Assembly: GCA_947630095.1 (NCBI GenBank)
Contig: CANRGI010000058.1
Span: 1 to 7,477 of the forward strand
DNA length: 7,477 nucleotides
Source of the DNA: an uncultured Bacilli bacterium
GTDB lineage: Bacteria > Bacillota_I > Bacilli_A > RF39 > UBA660
Direction of reading: 5' to 3'
A model generated the notes under the pieces. The model made no database searches and was not told the origin of the DNA. It worked only from the letters and a program-made list of their open reading frames with translations. The position numbers were made by a program, and so were the translations under genes. Positions 1 to 7,086 of this stretch are shown piece by piece (the first letter of the stretch is position 1; each line of letters begins with the position of its first letter).

Positions 1-1052
1 GAACTTGGAAAGTAGTACCTTTTATTCTGACTCTTTTAGGAGTTATGAGTCCATTTTTTATAGGGTTTTTAATCGCTTGGTTATTAAATCCTTTAGTAAA
101 TAAATTAGAAGAGAAAGGTCTTAAGAGGAGTTTTAGTGTAGTACTTGTATTTTTAATGTTATTAGTAGTAATATATTTATTCTGTTTAGCAGTTATTCCT
201 GCTTTAGTAGAGCAAATTAATGAAATGGCTAAAATGATACCTGACTTATTAAGTGAAGCAAAGGGTGTTATAGATAAAGTATTTGTATCTTTAGAGAAAT
301 CTACAAATATAAATATGGACGATACTAAGATAGAATTTATACATTATATAGAAGAAATGGGTAAAGATATGGCTACTAATTTACCTACTAAAGTAATAGG
401 TATAGTAGAAAGTTTTGTAAGTGGAGTTGGTAAATTCTTAGTAGGGCTTGTAATAGGTTTCTATTTGTTATTTAATTTTAATAATTTAAGTACCCAATTA
501 CTTAGTTTTTTACCTAAAAAGGCTAGAGGAGATGCTGAACATATATTATCTAATATAAGTGATGTACTTTATAAATTTGTAAATGGTACATTAATGGTAT
601 CTTTCTTATTATTTTTAGTATCAGTAGTAGGGTTTGAAATAATTGGACTTAATGCACCAGTGTTATTTGCTTTCTTCTGTGCAGTAACTAATATTATTCC
701 TTATGTAGGACCTTATATAGGAGGAATTCCTGCTGTTTTAGTAGGGTTTAGTCAAACACCGCTTATTGGAATATTAACATTAATATTTATAGTAGCAGTA
801 CAAGGATTTGAAGGTAATTTCTTACATCCTATTGTAATAGGCAAGAAAATGGATTTACACCCAGTTACTATAGTTATTTCACTATTGATATTTGAACATT
901 TCTTTGGTATAATTGGAATGATTATTGCTACTCCACTTGTAGCGATAATAAAAATAATATATGAATTTTTAGACGAGAAGTTTAACTTCTTTGGCTATAG
1001 TAAAGTTAAAAGCGTTAAAAAAGAAATAAGTAAAGTAAATTTATCTAAGTAG
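1..1052 (+). CDS. AI-2E family transporter (YrrI-like permease), 5'-truncated by window
   Basis: Polytopic inner-membrane protein of the AI-2E transporter family (PF01594). Family members have been linked to autoinducer-2 export or ion antiport; the substrate of this one is unknown. The frame is open from base 3 (T-W-K-V-V-P-F-I-L...), so the ATG at 45 is internal and the true start lies upstream. Seven or so hydrophobic stretches separate a soluble helical region (roughly bases 200-410) from the conserved C-terminal half. Family signatures are visible: PLVNKLEEK near the N-terminus, NIIPYVGPYIGG (about 690-725), and PIVIGKKMDLHPV followed by FGIIGMIIATPLVAI (about 829-950). It ends at TAG 1050-1052. 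The gene sits directly upstream of the alanine T-box, as yrrI sits before alaS in Bacillus, and its last codons seem to double as the 5' arm of the T-box Stem I. Confidence 0.93.
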   Translation, partial: TWKVVPFILTLLGVMSPFFIGFLIAWLLNPLVNKLEEKGLKRSFSVVLVFLMLLVVIYLFCLAVIPALVEQINEMAKMIPDLLSEAKGVIDKVFVSLEKSTNINMDDTKIEFIHYIEEMGKDMATNLPTKVIGIVESFVSGVGKFLVGLVIGFYLLFNFNNLSTQLLSFLPKKARGDAEHILSNISDVLYKFVNGTLMVSFLLFLVSVVGFEIIGLNAPVLFAFFCAVTNIIPYVGPYIGGIPAVLVGFSQTPLIGILTLIFIVAVQGFEGNFLHPIVIGKKMDLHPVTIVISLLIFEHFFGIIGMIIATPLVAIIKIIYEFLDEKFNFFGYSKVKSVKKEISKVNLSK

Positions 1053-1211
1053 AGAGTTCTTAGTTGGTGAAATAAGAATTAGATATTTTATTTGAAGGCT
1101 ATTCTTTTAGTTGGTTTAATAGACCACGGGGAAACTCGTTAAAAATAATAAGTAAAAAAAGGTGGTACCGCGAGATAATTCGTCCTTGAGTTATTTCGTG
1201 GTTTTTATTTT
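1019..1211 (+). promoter_or_regulatory. Alanine-type T-box riboswitch leader
   Basis: This tRNA-sensing leader controls the downstream kinase-alaS-rlmN genes by antitermination. The hallmark AGGTGGTACCGCGA is at 1160-1173, with the TGGT bulge that pairs with the uncharged tRNA acceptor end. Stem I can be folded by eye. An outer helix pairs 1019-1025 with 1102-1108. An internal loop has AGTA (1029-1032) opposite GAAGGCTA (1094-1101). A middle helix pairs 1033-1046 with 1081-1093. The AGAGAG element is at 1051-1056. A distal helix pairs 1057-1062 with 1073-1078 around a loop containing GGTG. The specifier is best read as GCT (Ala) at 1098-1100 followed by A, which fits alaS downstream. A small GAAA-capped hairpin at 1127-1140 is probably Stem III. 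The antiterminator would pair AAGG 1159-1162 with CCTT 1184-1187. The 5' end lies inside the upstream permease gene; I see no convincing promoter there. Confidence 0.93.
1167..1210 (+). terminator. T-box regulated intrinsic terminator
   Basis: A 14-bp helix pairs 1167-1180 with 1189-1202, with three G-U wobbles and the 8-base loop CGTCCTTG. It is followed by a T-rich tract at 1203-1210. The 5' arm overlaps the T-box sequence and the loop contains the CCTT used by the antiterminator, so the two structures are mutually exclusive. Expected behaviour from the family: charged tRNA-Ala leaves the terminator formed, and uncharged tRNA-Ala stabilises the antiterminator and lets transcription enter the operon. 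Confidence 0.93.
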
Positions 1212-1223
1212 AAGGAGGAGTGT

Positions 1224-1775
1224 ATGGAAGTTAAAACAAGGGATGCAAAGATAATAATTATAGGAGGTAGGGCTAGAAGTGGGAAAGATACAATAACTAA
1301 TTATATGTTAGAGTATTATAGTTCTAAAGGAGTAAAAGCAGTAAGTTTAGCATTTGGTTCATATTTAAAAGAATATGCTAAAAAGATAAGTAATTGGGAT
1401 GGTTTAGACGAAACTAAACCTAGAAAATTATTACAAGAATTGGGTACTGATATAATAAGAGGGAAAATAGACGATAATTTTTTTATAAATAGAATAATAG
1501 AGGATATAAAAGTATATAGTTATTTTTTTGATATCATTATTATAAGTGATGCTAGACTTAAAAAAGAAATAGATATGGTAAAGAGTAAATTTAAAAATGT
1601 TAAATCTATATGTGTTAAAAGAGAAGATAATACATTAAGTGAAAATGAAAAGAAACATTTGACTGAAATAGATTTAGAAGATTATGATAAGTTTGATTAT
1701 ATAATAGATAATAATGGAAGTAAAAGTGAATTAAATAAGAAAATAATAGAATTGTTAGGAGAAGATAAATTATGA
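1224..1775 (+). CDS. P-loop kinase, deoxynucleoside-monophosphate-kinase-like
   Basis: A 183-residue soluble nucleotide kinase-fold protein. A Walker A motif GRARSGKDT spans residues 15-23 with Lys21 as the phosphate-binding lysine. KLLQELGTDIIR (68-79) and SDARLKKEID (108-117) match the pattern of dNMP kinase/adenylate-kinase-like enzymes, and the tail reads HLTEIDLEDYDKFDYIIDNNGS (from 145), a usual C-terminal signature of that group. The likely reaction is ATP-dependent phosphorylation of a (deoxy)nucleoside monophosphate, but the substrate cannot be read from sequence and dephospho-CoA-kinase-like roles are possible. AAGGAGG at 1212-1218 lies just before ATG 1224 and fixes the start. It is the first gene after the T-box and its TGA overlaps the alaS ATG by 4 bp, so it is probably translationally coupled to alaS and induced by alanine-tRNA starvation. 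Confidence 0.8.
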   Translation: MEVKTRDAKIIIIGGRARSGKDTITNYMLEYYSSKGVKAVSLAFGSYLKEYAKKISNWDGLDETKPRKLLQELGTDIIRGKIDDNFFINRIIEDIKVYSYFFDIIIISDARLKKEIDMVKSKFKNVKSICVKREDNTLSENEKKHLTEIDLEDYDKFDYIIDNNGSKSELNKKIIELLGEDKL

Positions 1776-3526
1776 ATTTAAAAGACGAGTATATAAAATA
1801 TTTTGTAAGTAAAGGACATAAGCAAATACCTAGTGCGCCTGTAGTACCTGAAAATGACCCATCAGTACTATTTAATACAGCAGGTATGCAACCACTTATT
1901 CCTTATTTAATGGGGGAAGAGCATCCTTATGGGAAAAGATTAGTTGATTATCAAAAATGTATTAGGACTAATGATTTAGACTCCATTGGAGATAAAACAC
2001 ATCATACATTTTTTGAAATGCTAGGTAACTGGAGTTTAGGTGATTACTTTAAAGAAGAGAGTATTGCTTATAGTATGGAGTTTTTAACTAAAGTATTAAA
2101 AATACCTATTCAAAGACTTGCTGTTACTGTATTTAAAGGTAATGATATGGTAGGACGTGATAAAGTAAGTGCTGAAGCGTGGAAAAGAGAAGGAATAAGT
2201 GAAGATAGAATAGCGTATCTAGGAGAAGAAAATAACTGGTGGCCTAATATGGAAAACTTCGGGCCTTGTGGAAGTGATACTGAAATATTTTACTTTAATA
2301 GTAAAGACGAAGTACCAGAAAAGTTTGACCCAGAAGACGATAGATGGGTAGAGATATGGAATAATGTATTTATGGAATATAATCATAATCAAGATGGGAC
2401 ATTTACTGAATTACCTAAAAAGAATGTAGATACTGGTATGGGGTATGAAAGAGTAGTTGCTATTTTAGAAGGAACTGACGATAACTACAAATCTAGTGTA
2501 TGGAAAAATATAATAAATACAATAGAGAGAGTATCAAATAGAAGTTATGAAGGTAATGAAGAAAGTATGAGGATAATAGCAGACCATATTAGGACTAGTG
2601 TATTTATAAGTGCAGATACTTCTCAAATTAAACCAAGTAATACTGACCAAGGATATATACTAAGAAGATTAATTAGAAGAAGTATAAGACACGCGAAGAA
2701 GTTAGGGATAGATATAAATAGTGATTGGGAAAGAGAGATTGCTATTAGTATAATGGACGAGTATTCAAAATATTATAGTGAATTAGTAGAAAATAGAGAT
2801 GTAGTATTAGATGTACTTAGAAATGAAAAATTGAAATTTAATAAAACTTTAGAAAAAGGTTTAAGAGAATTTGAAAAGATTATGAAGAATTTAGACGAAG
2901 AAGTATTAGATAAAGACGATGCTTTTAGACTTTATGATACTTTTGGATTTCCTATTGAATTAACAGTAGAACTTGCGGGAGAAAGAGGAAGAAGTGTAGA
3001 TATAAAAGGATTTAAAGAGAAATTTAAGGCACATCAAGAATTAAGTAGGACACAAAGTAAAGGTAAATTTAAAGGTGGTTTAGCAGGTGGTGGAAGTGAA
3101 GAAATTAAATATCATACTGCTACTCATTTACTTAATGCTGCACTTAAAATAGTAGTAGATAAAAATGTACATCAAAAGGGAAGTAATATTACTAGTGAGA
3201 GAATGAGATTTGATTTTTCTTGTGACCATAAATTAAGTGAAGAAGAAAAGAAACGTGTTGAAGATATAGTAAATGGTTGGATAAATGAAGGGTTAGAAGT
3301 AACTAAAACTGAAATGAAAAAAGAAGAAGCATTAAAAAGTGGGGCTGAGTGTATGTTTATAGAGAAGTACCCTGATATAGTAACCGTTTACAGTATAGGA
3401 GATGTATCTAAAGAATTATGTGGTGGACCACACGTTAAAAACACTAATGAACTAGGGCACTTTAGAATTATAAAAGAAGAAAGTTCAAGTACTGGAGTAC
3501 GTAGGATAAAGGCTGTGTTAGAATGA
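1772..3526 (+). CDS. alaS: Alanyl-tRNA synthetase, short form lacking beta-barrel insert and C-Ala domain
   Basis: Class II synthetase that charges tRNA-Ala in the cytoplasm. The catalytic core is complete: FNTAGMQPLIPY (34-45), the motif 2 region TFFEMLGNWSLGDYF (79-93), NFGPCGSDTEIFYF (162-175) and motif 3 GMGYERV (222-228). The tRNA-recognition helices include DHIRTSVFISAD and QGYILRRLIRRSIRHAKK (271-310). The editing domain follows, with the metal-binding pair HTATH (His448, His452) and CGGPH (Cys550, His554). The protein is 584 residues against roughly 850-880 for common bacterial AlaRS. The beta-barrel segment that normally precedes the editing domain is replaced by a short KGKFKGGLAGGG linker (430-441). 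The protein stops right after the editing domain, so the C-Ala/oligomerisation region is absent. The end is a clean TGA, so this looks like a natural short form. AGGAGA at 1757-1762 serves the ATG at 1772. Confidence 0.95.
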   Translation: MNLKDEYIKYFVSKGHKQIPSAPVVPENDPSVLFNTAGMQPLIPYLMGEEHPYGKRLVDYQKCIRTNDLDSIGDKTHHTFFEMLGNWSLGDYFKEESIAYSMEFLTKVLKIPIQRLAVTVFKGNDMVGRDKVSAEAWKREGISEDRIAYLGEENNWWPNMENFGPCGSDTEIFYFNSKDEVPEKFDPEDDRWVEIWNNVFMEYNHNQDGTFTELPKKNVDTGMGYERVVAILEGTDDNYKSSVWKNIINTIERVSNRSYEGNEESMRIIADHIRTSVFISADTSQIKPSNTDQGYILRRLIRRSIRHAKKLGIDINSDWEREIAISIMDEYSKYYSELVENRDVVLDVLRNEKLKFNKTLEKGLREFEKIMKNLDEEVLDKDDAFRLYDTFGFPIELTVELAGERGRSVDIKGFKEKFKAHQELSRTQSKGKFKGGLAGGGSEEIKYHTATHLLNAALKIVVDKNVHQKGSNITSERMRFDFSCDHKLSEEEKKRVEDIVNGWINEGLEVTKTEMKKEEALKSGAECMFIEKYPDIVTVYSIGDVSKELCGGPHVKNTNELGHFRIIKEESSSTGVRRIKAVLE

Positions 3527-4548
3527 GAAGTATTTTTGATATAACTATTAGTGAGTTAGAAACTTTATTAGTTAGTGAAAACTTTAAAAAATATAATGCT
3601 ACTCAAGTATTTGAAGGAATATATAAAAAACAAGTTAATAGTTTTAGTGAGATAAATAATATAAGTAAAGAACTTAAAATATATTTAGAAGAGAATTTTA
3701 AAATAGATAAGTTAGAAGTATTAGAAAAGTTAGAAAGTAGTGATACCATTAAATACTTATTACTTATAGATAATGCTAGTATAGAATGCGTGTTAATGAA
3801 GCATAATTATGGAAATAGTTTATGTATAAGTACTCAAGTAGGATGCAATATGGGGTGTGCTTTTTGTGAAAGTGGGACACTAAAGAAGATTAGAAATTTA
3901 AGTGTAAGTGAAATAGTTTTACAAGTTATTACAATAGAAAAAATAAATAATATAAAATTAGATAATATAGTTATAATGGGTATAGGAGAGCCTTTTGATA
4001 ACTATGATAACTTAATAAAAGCAATAGATATTTTTACTACTAATAAAGGTATGAATATTGGTAGTAGGAGAATAACTGTTTCTACTTGTGGGTTAGTACC
4101 TAAAATAAAATCTTTTGCTTTACTTAAAACACAAGTTAATTTAGCAATAAGTTTACACGCTTCTAATGATAAAATAAGAAATAAATTAATGCCTATAAAT
4201 AAACTATATAATATAAAAGAAGTAATGGAAGCAATAGATTATTATATAGATAAAACTAATAGAAAAGTTACAATAGAATACATACTTTTAGATGGGATAA
4301 ATGATAGTTTAGATAATGCAAGAGAATTAGCAAATCTAGTTAAAGGTAAATTAGTATATGTAAATTTAATACCTTATAATGCTACAAGTCATAGTGAATT
4401 TAAAAGATGTGATAAAGAGAAAATAGATAGATTTTATAAAGAACTAATAACCTTAAATGTAAATGCTATAGTAAGAAGAGAAATGGGTAAAGGAATAAAA
4501 GGTGCGTGTGGGCAATTAAGGGCTAGTTATGAAAAGAAAGACATTTGA
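3523..4548 (+). CDS. rlmN: Radical SAM 23S rRNA A2503 C2-methyltransferase, RlmN/Cfr family
   Basis: A 341-residue member of the RlmN/Cfr family, which methylates A2503 of 23S rRNA (RlmN also acts on A37 of some tRNAs) with SAM and a 4Fe-4S cluster. The radical-SAM cysteines are Cys108, Cys112 and Cys115 (CNMGCAFC). Cys101 in LCISTQVGC corresponds by spacing to the second catalytic Cys (E. coli Cys118), and Cys329 in GACGQLR to the methyl-carrying Cys355. Other family motifs are IVIMGIGEPFDNYDN (SAM-binding GEP), RRITVSTCGLVPKI, ISLHASND and VNLIPYN. The N-terminal accessory domain (FKKYNATQVFEGIYKK) is present. The text after the cluster, CESGTLKKIRNL, differs from common RlmN (CASTxxGxxRNL), so it may be a paralogous branch; Cfr-like C8 methylation cannot be excluded. 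ATG 3523 overlaps the alaS TGA, indicating coupling. In many Bacillota rlmN lies next to the PP2C phosphatase gene; here asnB and another gene lie between. Confidence 0.87.
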   Translation: MRSIFDITISELETLLVSENFKKYNATQVFEGIYKKQVNSFSEINNISKELKIYLEENFKIDKLEVLEKLESSDTIKYLLLIDNASIECVLMKHNYGNSLCISTQVGCNMGCAFCESGTLKKIRNLSVSEIVLQVITIEKINNIKLDNIVIMGIGEPFDNYDNLIKAIDIFTTNKGMNIGSRRITVSTCGLVPKIKSFALLKTQVNLAISLHASNDKIRNKLMPINKLYNIKEVMEAIDYYIDKTNRKVTIEYILLDGINDSLDNARELANLVKGKLVYVNLIPYNATSHSEFKRCDKEKIDRFYKELITLNVNAIVRREMGKGIKGACGQLRASYEKKDI

Positions 4549-4567
4549 TTATTCAAGTGTTTTTTTA
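4537..4567 (+). terminator. Intrinsic terminator overlapping the rlmN stop codon
   Basis: ACATTTGA (4541-4548) pairs with TCAAGTGT (4553-4560) around the loop TTAT, with one G-U pair. The stem can extend into the flanking AAAG/TTTT. A run of seven T follows (4560-4566). The 5' arm contains the rlmN TGA, so the hairpin starts inside the coding region. It would end the T-box operon and separate it from asnB. Confidence 0.7.
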
Positions 4568-4610
4568 ATAATTTCTAAAATTTGGTAAATAATACTACTA
4601 GGGTGATACT

Positions 4611-6363
4611 ATGTGTGGCATAGTGGGATTTATAAGTAAAGATAAAAATAAAAAGATAATAATTAAGAAAATGGCTGATAAAATAAAACATCGTGGGCCT
4701 GATGGGGAAGGATACTATATAGATAAATATATAGCCCTTGGGCATAGAAGGCTTGCTATTATAGATAAAGAAGGAGGGGTGCAACCTTTATATAATGAAA
4801 ATAAAAACTTAGTTATTTTATTTAATGGGGAAATTTATAATTATAAAGAACTTAAAAATGAATTAGAAAAAAATGGACATACATTTATAAGTAATAGTGA
4901 TACAGAGGTGTTAGTACACGCTTATGAAAAATGGGAAAAAGATATGGTTAATCATTTAAGAGGTATGTTTGCATTTGTAATATGGGATAAAAAGAATAAA
5001 AATTTATTTATGGCAAGAGACCATTTTGGAATTAAACCTCTATATTATACTTTAGTGGGAGATACATTTATATTTGCTAGTGAAATAAAGGCTATTTTAG
5101 AGTATCCTAATTTTAATAAAGTACTAAATAAAGATGTGTTATCAAGTTATTTATGTTTTAATTTTAATCCTAGTAGTGAAACTTTTTTTAAGGGAGTATA
5201 TTCATTAGATGCAGGAAGTTATTTAAATTATAAAGATGGGGTAATAGATAAAAAAAGATATTTTATGTTAGATTTTCAAGAAGAAGATTTAAGTAAAGAA
5301 GAACTTATGAAAGGTATAAAAGATACACTTAAAAATTCATTAGAAGTACATAAAATGGGGAGTGAAAAAGTAGGGTCTTTTTTATCAAGTGGGGTAGACT
5401 CAAGTTATATAGTTAGTTTATCTAAGGTTAAAGATACTTTTTCAGTTGGATATGAAAACCCTAAGTATAGTGAAAATATGGAAGCATATAAACTTGCTAG
5501 TAAACTTAAGATAAGTAATAAAAGTAAGATAATAACTATGGAAGAATATATGGAAGCAGTACCTAAAGTAATGTATATGAGTGACGAACCTCTTGCTGAC
5601 CCATCACTAATTAGTTTATATTTTTTATCTGAACTTGCAAGTAAAGACGTAAAAGTTGTAATGAGTGGGGAAGGGGCTGACGAGTTTTTTGGGGGATACT
5701 TAAATTATTTAGAAGAAAGTACTAATGTATGGTATATGAAAATACCTTATTTTATGAGGAAAATTGCATCTACTTTGGTATCAATTTTACCTCCTAAAAG
5801 AGGACTTAACTTTATATATAGAAGAGGGGCTAAATTAGAAAGTTACCATATCGGGCTTGGAGAAGTATTTAAAAGTAAAGAAGCAAAAAGGTTAGTAAAC
5901 TTTGGTAATCAAATAAAATGCACGGATATAACTAAAGAAATATATGAAACGTGTAAGAATAAATCTAATTTAGTAAAAAGACAAATAATTGACTTTGGAA
6001 GCAAGGACACCATATCTTGATTTAGAAGTATATAATGTAATTAGAAAGTTACCTGATATATATAAAATAAATAAAACAGATACTAAAATATTATTTAGAG
6101 AAGTAGCAAAAGAAATTATACCAACAGATGCTTATAAAAGAAAGAAATTAGGGTTTCCTGTTCCTTTAAGAGAGTGGATAAGAGAAGATAAAGTGTATGA
6201 AGAAATTAAAAATACATTTAATTTAAGTATAGCAGGAGAGTTTTTTAATCAAAAATATATTAATAAATTACTTATAGAACATAAAAATAAAAAGAAAGAT
6301 AATTATAAAAAAGTTTGGACTATATATACTTTTTTAAAGTGGTATCAAGTATTTTTTGTATAG
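4611..6363 (+). pseudogene. asnB: Asparagine synthetase (glutamine-hydrolysing), disrupted by an internal deletion with frameshift
   Basis: AsnB makes asparagine from aspartate, glutamine and ATP. The class II amidotransferase domain is intact: catalytic Cys2 (MCGIVGF), RGPDGEGYY, GHRRLAIID, LFNGEIYNYKEL, SDTEVLVHAYEKW and ARDHFGIKPLYY. The synthetase domain has the ATP pyrophosphatase loop SSGVDSS (259-265) and SGEGADEFFGGY (352-363). The frame then breaks. After Asp461 (5991-5993) it runs only to a TGA at 6018-6020, while the family continues in the next frame with LEARTPYLDLEVYNVIRKLP from 5995, through KRKKLGFPVPLREWI, to TAG 6361-6363. Between the two parts about 21 residues are missing, normally a DxLLKxDKMxMAxS-type segment with a conserved lysine. 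Rejoined, the protein would be about 604 residues, normal for the family. No other lesion is seen, so the break is recent or an assembly artefact. AGGGTGAT at 4600-4607 is the likely ribosome binding site. No convincing promoter is visible in the 62-bp gap upstream. Confidence 0.9.
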
Positions 6364-6371
6364 AAATTTAG

Positions 6372-6401
6372 AAAAAGATATTGTTTTTATCTTTTTTTTT
6401 A
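6372..6401 (+). terminator. AU-rich intrinsic terminator after asnB
   Basis: AAAAAGATA (6372-6380) pairs exactly with TATCTTTTT (6388-6396) around a 7-base loop, and the T-run continues to 6400. The stem has a single G-C pair, so it would be weak, but its position 8 bp after the asnB TAG and its U-tract fit termination. It overlaps the -35 region of the next promoter. Confidence 0.5.
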
Positions 6402-6409
6402 TTTATAAT
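6381..6409 (+). promoter_or_regulatory. Sigma-A type promoter for the 6417 gene, possibly leaderless
   Basis: The -10 TATAAT at 6404-6409 is a perfect consensus. A partial -35 TTGTTT lies at 6381-6386 with an ideal 17-bp spacer. Transcription would start at about 6416-6417, which is the A of the downstream ATG. The region is very AT-rich, so a chance TATAAT is possible; the spacing and the absence of a ribosome binding site are what make it credible. Confidence 0.55.
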
Positions 6410-6416
6410 AATCTTT

Positions 6417-7037
6417 ATGGAAAAAGAGGATGTATATAAAATAATATTAGATATAGAAGATAATAGTACTAATATAGACTATGAGTGTTTTTATTCTGCC
6501 TTTAAATATGATAGAGATAAGTTTATTAGTATTTTAAATAAAGGAGTGTTATCTAAAAAGTTATATGGGTGTAATACTAATAATAATTTTGGGTTTTGTG
6601 GACCTCATTTTATAAGTCTATTTAAATTAGAAAAAGAATACTATGATAGTTATGAATATGCTTCTCATAGATATAAATATTATCCCCAATTTATGATAGA
6701 TAAAAGGGTAAAAGCATATAAAACTAAATATGTAGATAATGGAAGAGATAGTAGAATTATGTTAAGAAATACTATTATTCCTTTAAGATGTAGTAATTAT
6801 TATGACGAATGGCAAGTAAAATCAAAAATAGATAAAGAATATATAATAGGTATTATGTTTAGAATTAAGGAGATAGTAGAAAGAGAAAATATGGAAGAAG
6901 TGAAAACATCTTTATTAGAATTATATGATATAATAAAAATATTAAATGAAATGAATAAAGATTTACCTATTTATGATTATAGTTCATTAAAAATTGTAAA
7001 TAAAAGTAAAGTTTTAAAATTATTACCTATGATTTGA
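6417..7037 (+). CDS. Unrecognised 206-residue protein, weakly ADP-ribosyltransferase-like
   Basis: I do not recognise this protein with certainty. A longer reading from TTG 6381 would prepend FLSFFLFIIIF, but that stretch is the translated terminator T-run, so ATG 6417 is preferred. No signal peptide or membrane segment is evident from this start. FYSAFKYDRDKFISILNKGVLSKK (25-48) followed by GFCGPHFISLF (59-69) resembles the 'contact residue ... ILxxGIxS ... G..yISL' arrangement near the N-terminus of DarT/Tpt1-like ADP-ribosyltransferase folds. DEWQVKSKIDKEYIIGIMF (130-148) resembles the C-terminal strand pair where such enzymes carry a catalytic Glu (here Glu131). The residues after 150 are charged and helical. 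This assignment is inference only. No antitoxin-like partner is next to it. The gene follows the asnB terminator and carries its own promoter-like element, without a Shine-Dalgarno sequence. Its codon use matches its neighbours. Confidence 0.75.
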   Translation: MEKEDVYKIILDIEDNSTNIDYECFYSAFKYDRDKFISILNKGVLSKKLYGCNTNNNFGFCGPHFISLFKLEKEYYDSYEYASHRYKYYPQFMIDKRVKAYKTKYVDNGRDSRIMLRNTIIPLRCSNYYDEWQVKSKIDKEYIIGIMFRIKEIVERENMEEVKTSLLELYDIIKILNEMNKDLPIYDYSSLKIVNKSKVLKLLPMI

Positions 7038-7058
7038 CATATAATTAATTAGTTTTCT

Positions 7059-7086
7059 TTTAAATGTGGCAAAAATATGATATACT
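7059..7086 (+). promoter_or_regulatory. Extended -10 promoter for the PP2C phosphatase gene
   Basis: TGATATACT (7078-7086) is an extended -10 (TG-n-TATACT). TTTAAA at 7059-7064 is a partial -35, with a 16-bp spacer. Transcription would start near 7093, giving a leader of about 30 nt that contains the ribosome binding site AAGGAGA at 7109-7115. The 85-bp gap holds no other feature I can support. Confidence 0.55.

Noticed and set aside
45..47. ATG 45 as the real start of the permease
   Set aside because: The same frame is open and family-like back to base 3 (WKVVPFILTLLGV), and no ribosome binding site precedes 45.
1097..1099. GGC (glycine) as the T-box specifier
   Set aside because: It is in the same loop, but GCT one base later is followed by the usual purine and matches the alaS gene downstream.
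1773..1775. TGA read as tryptophan (mollicute code)
   Set aside because: All Trp codons in conserved positions are TGG, and TGA serves as the natural end of the kinase, alaS and rlmN genes at sensible family lengths.
4575..4784. Minus-strand reading frame of 69 codons
   Set aside because: It lies opposite the highly conserved asnB N-terminus and has no ribosome binding site or recognisable protein features; it is a shadow of asnB.
5985..6020. Programmed ribosomal frameshift joining the two asnB frames
   Set aside because: A frameshift would still leave about 21 conserved residues missing, and no slippery heptamer with a downstream structure is seen at the junction. A deletion explains both the lost residues and the frame change.
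5989..6363. Separate small gene starting at TTG 5989
   Set aside because: Its sequence is the C-terminal part of AsnB and it has no ribosome binding site, so it belongs to the broken asnB.
6381..6416. TTG 6381 start adding a hydrophobic N-terminus (FLSFFLFIIIF) to the 206-residue protein
   Set aside because: The hydrophobic stretch is the translation of the terminator loop and T-tract, there is no ribosome binding site, and a perfect -10 lies inside it.
7034..7039. Perfect TTGACA -35 box overlapping the stop of the 206-residue gene
   Set aside because: No -10 lies 16-18 bases downstream; the TATAAT at 7040-7045 abuts it directly. The extended -10 at 7078-7086 is the better promoter.
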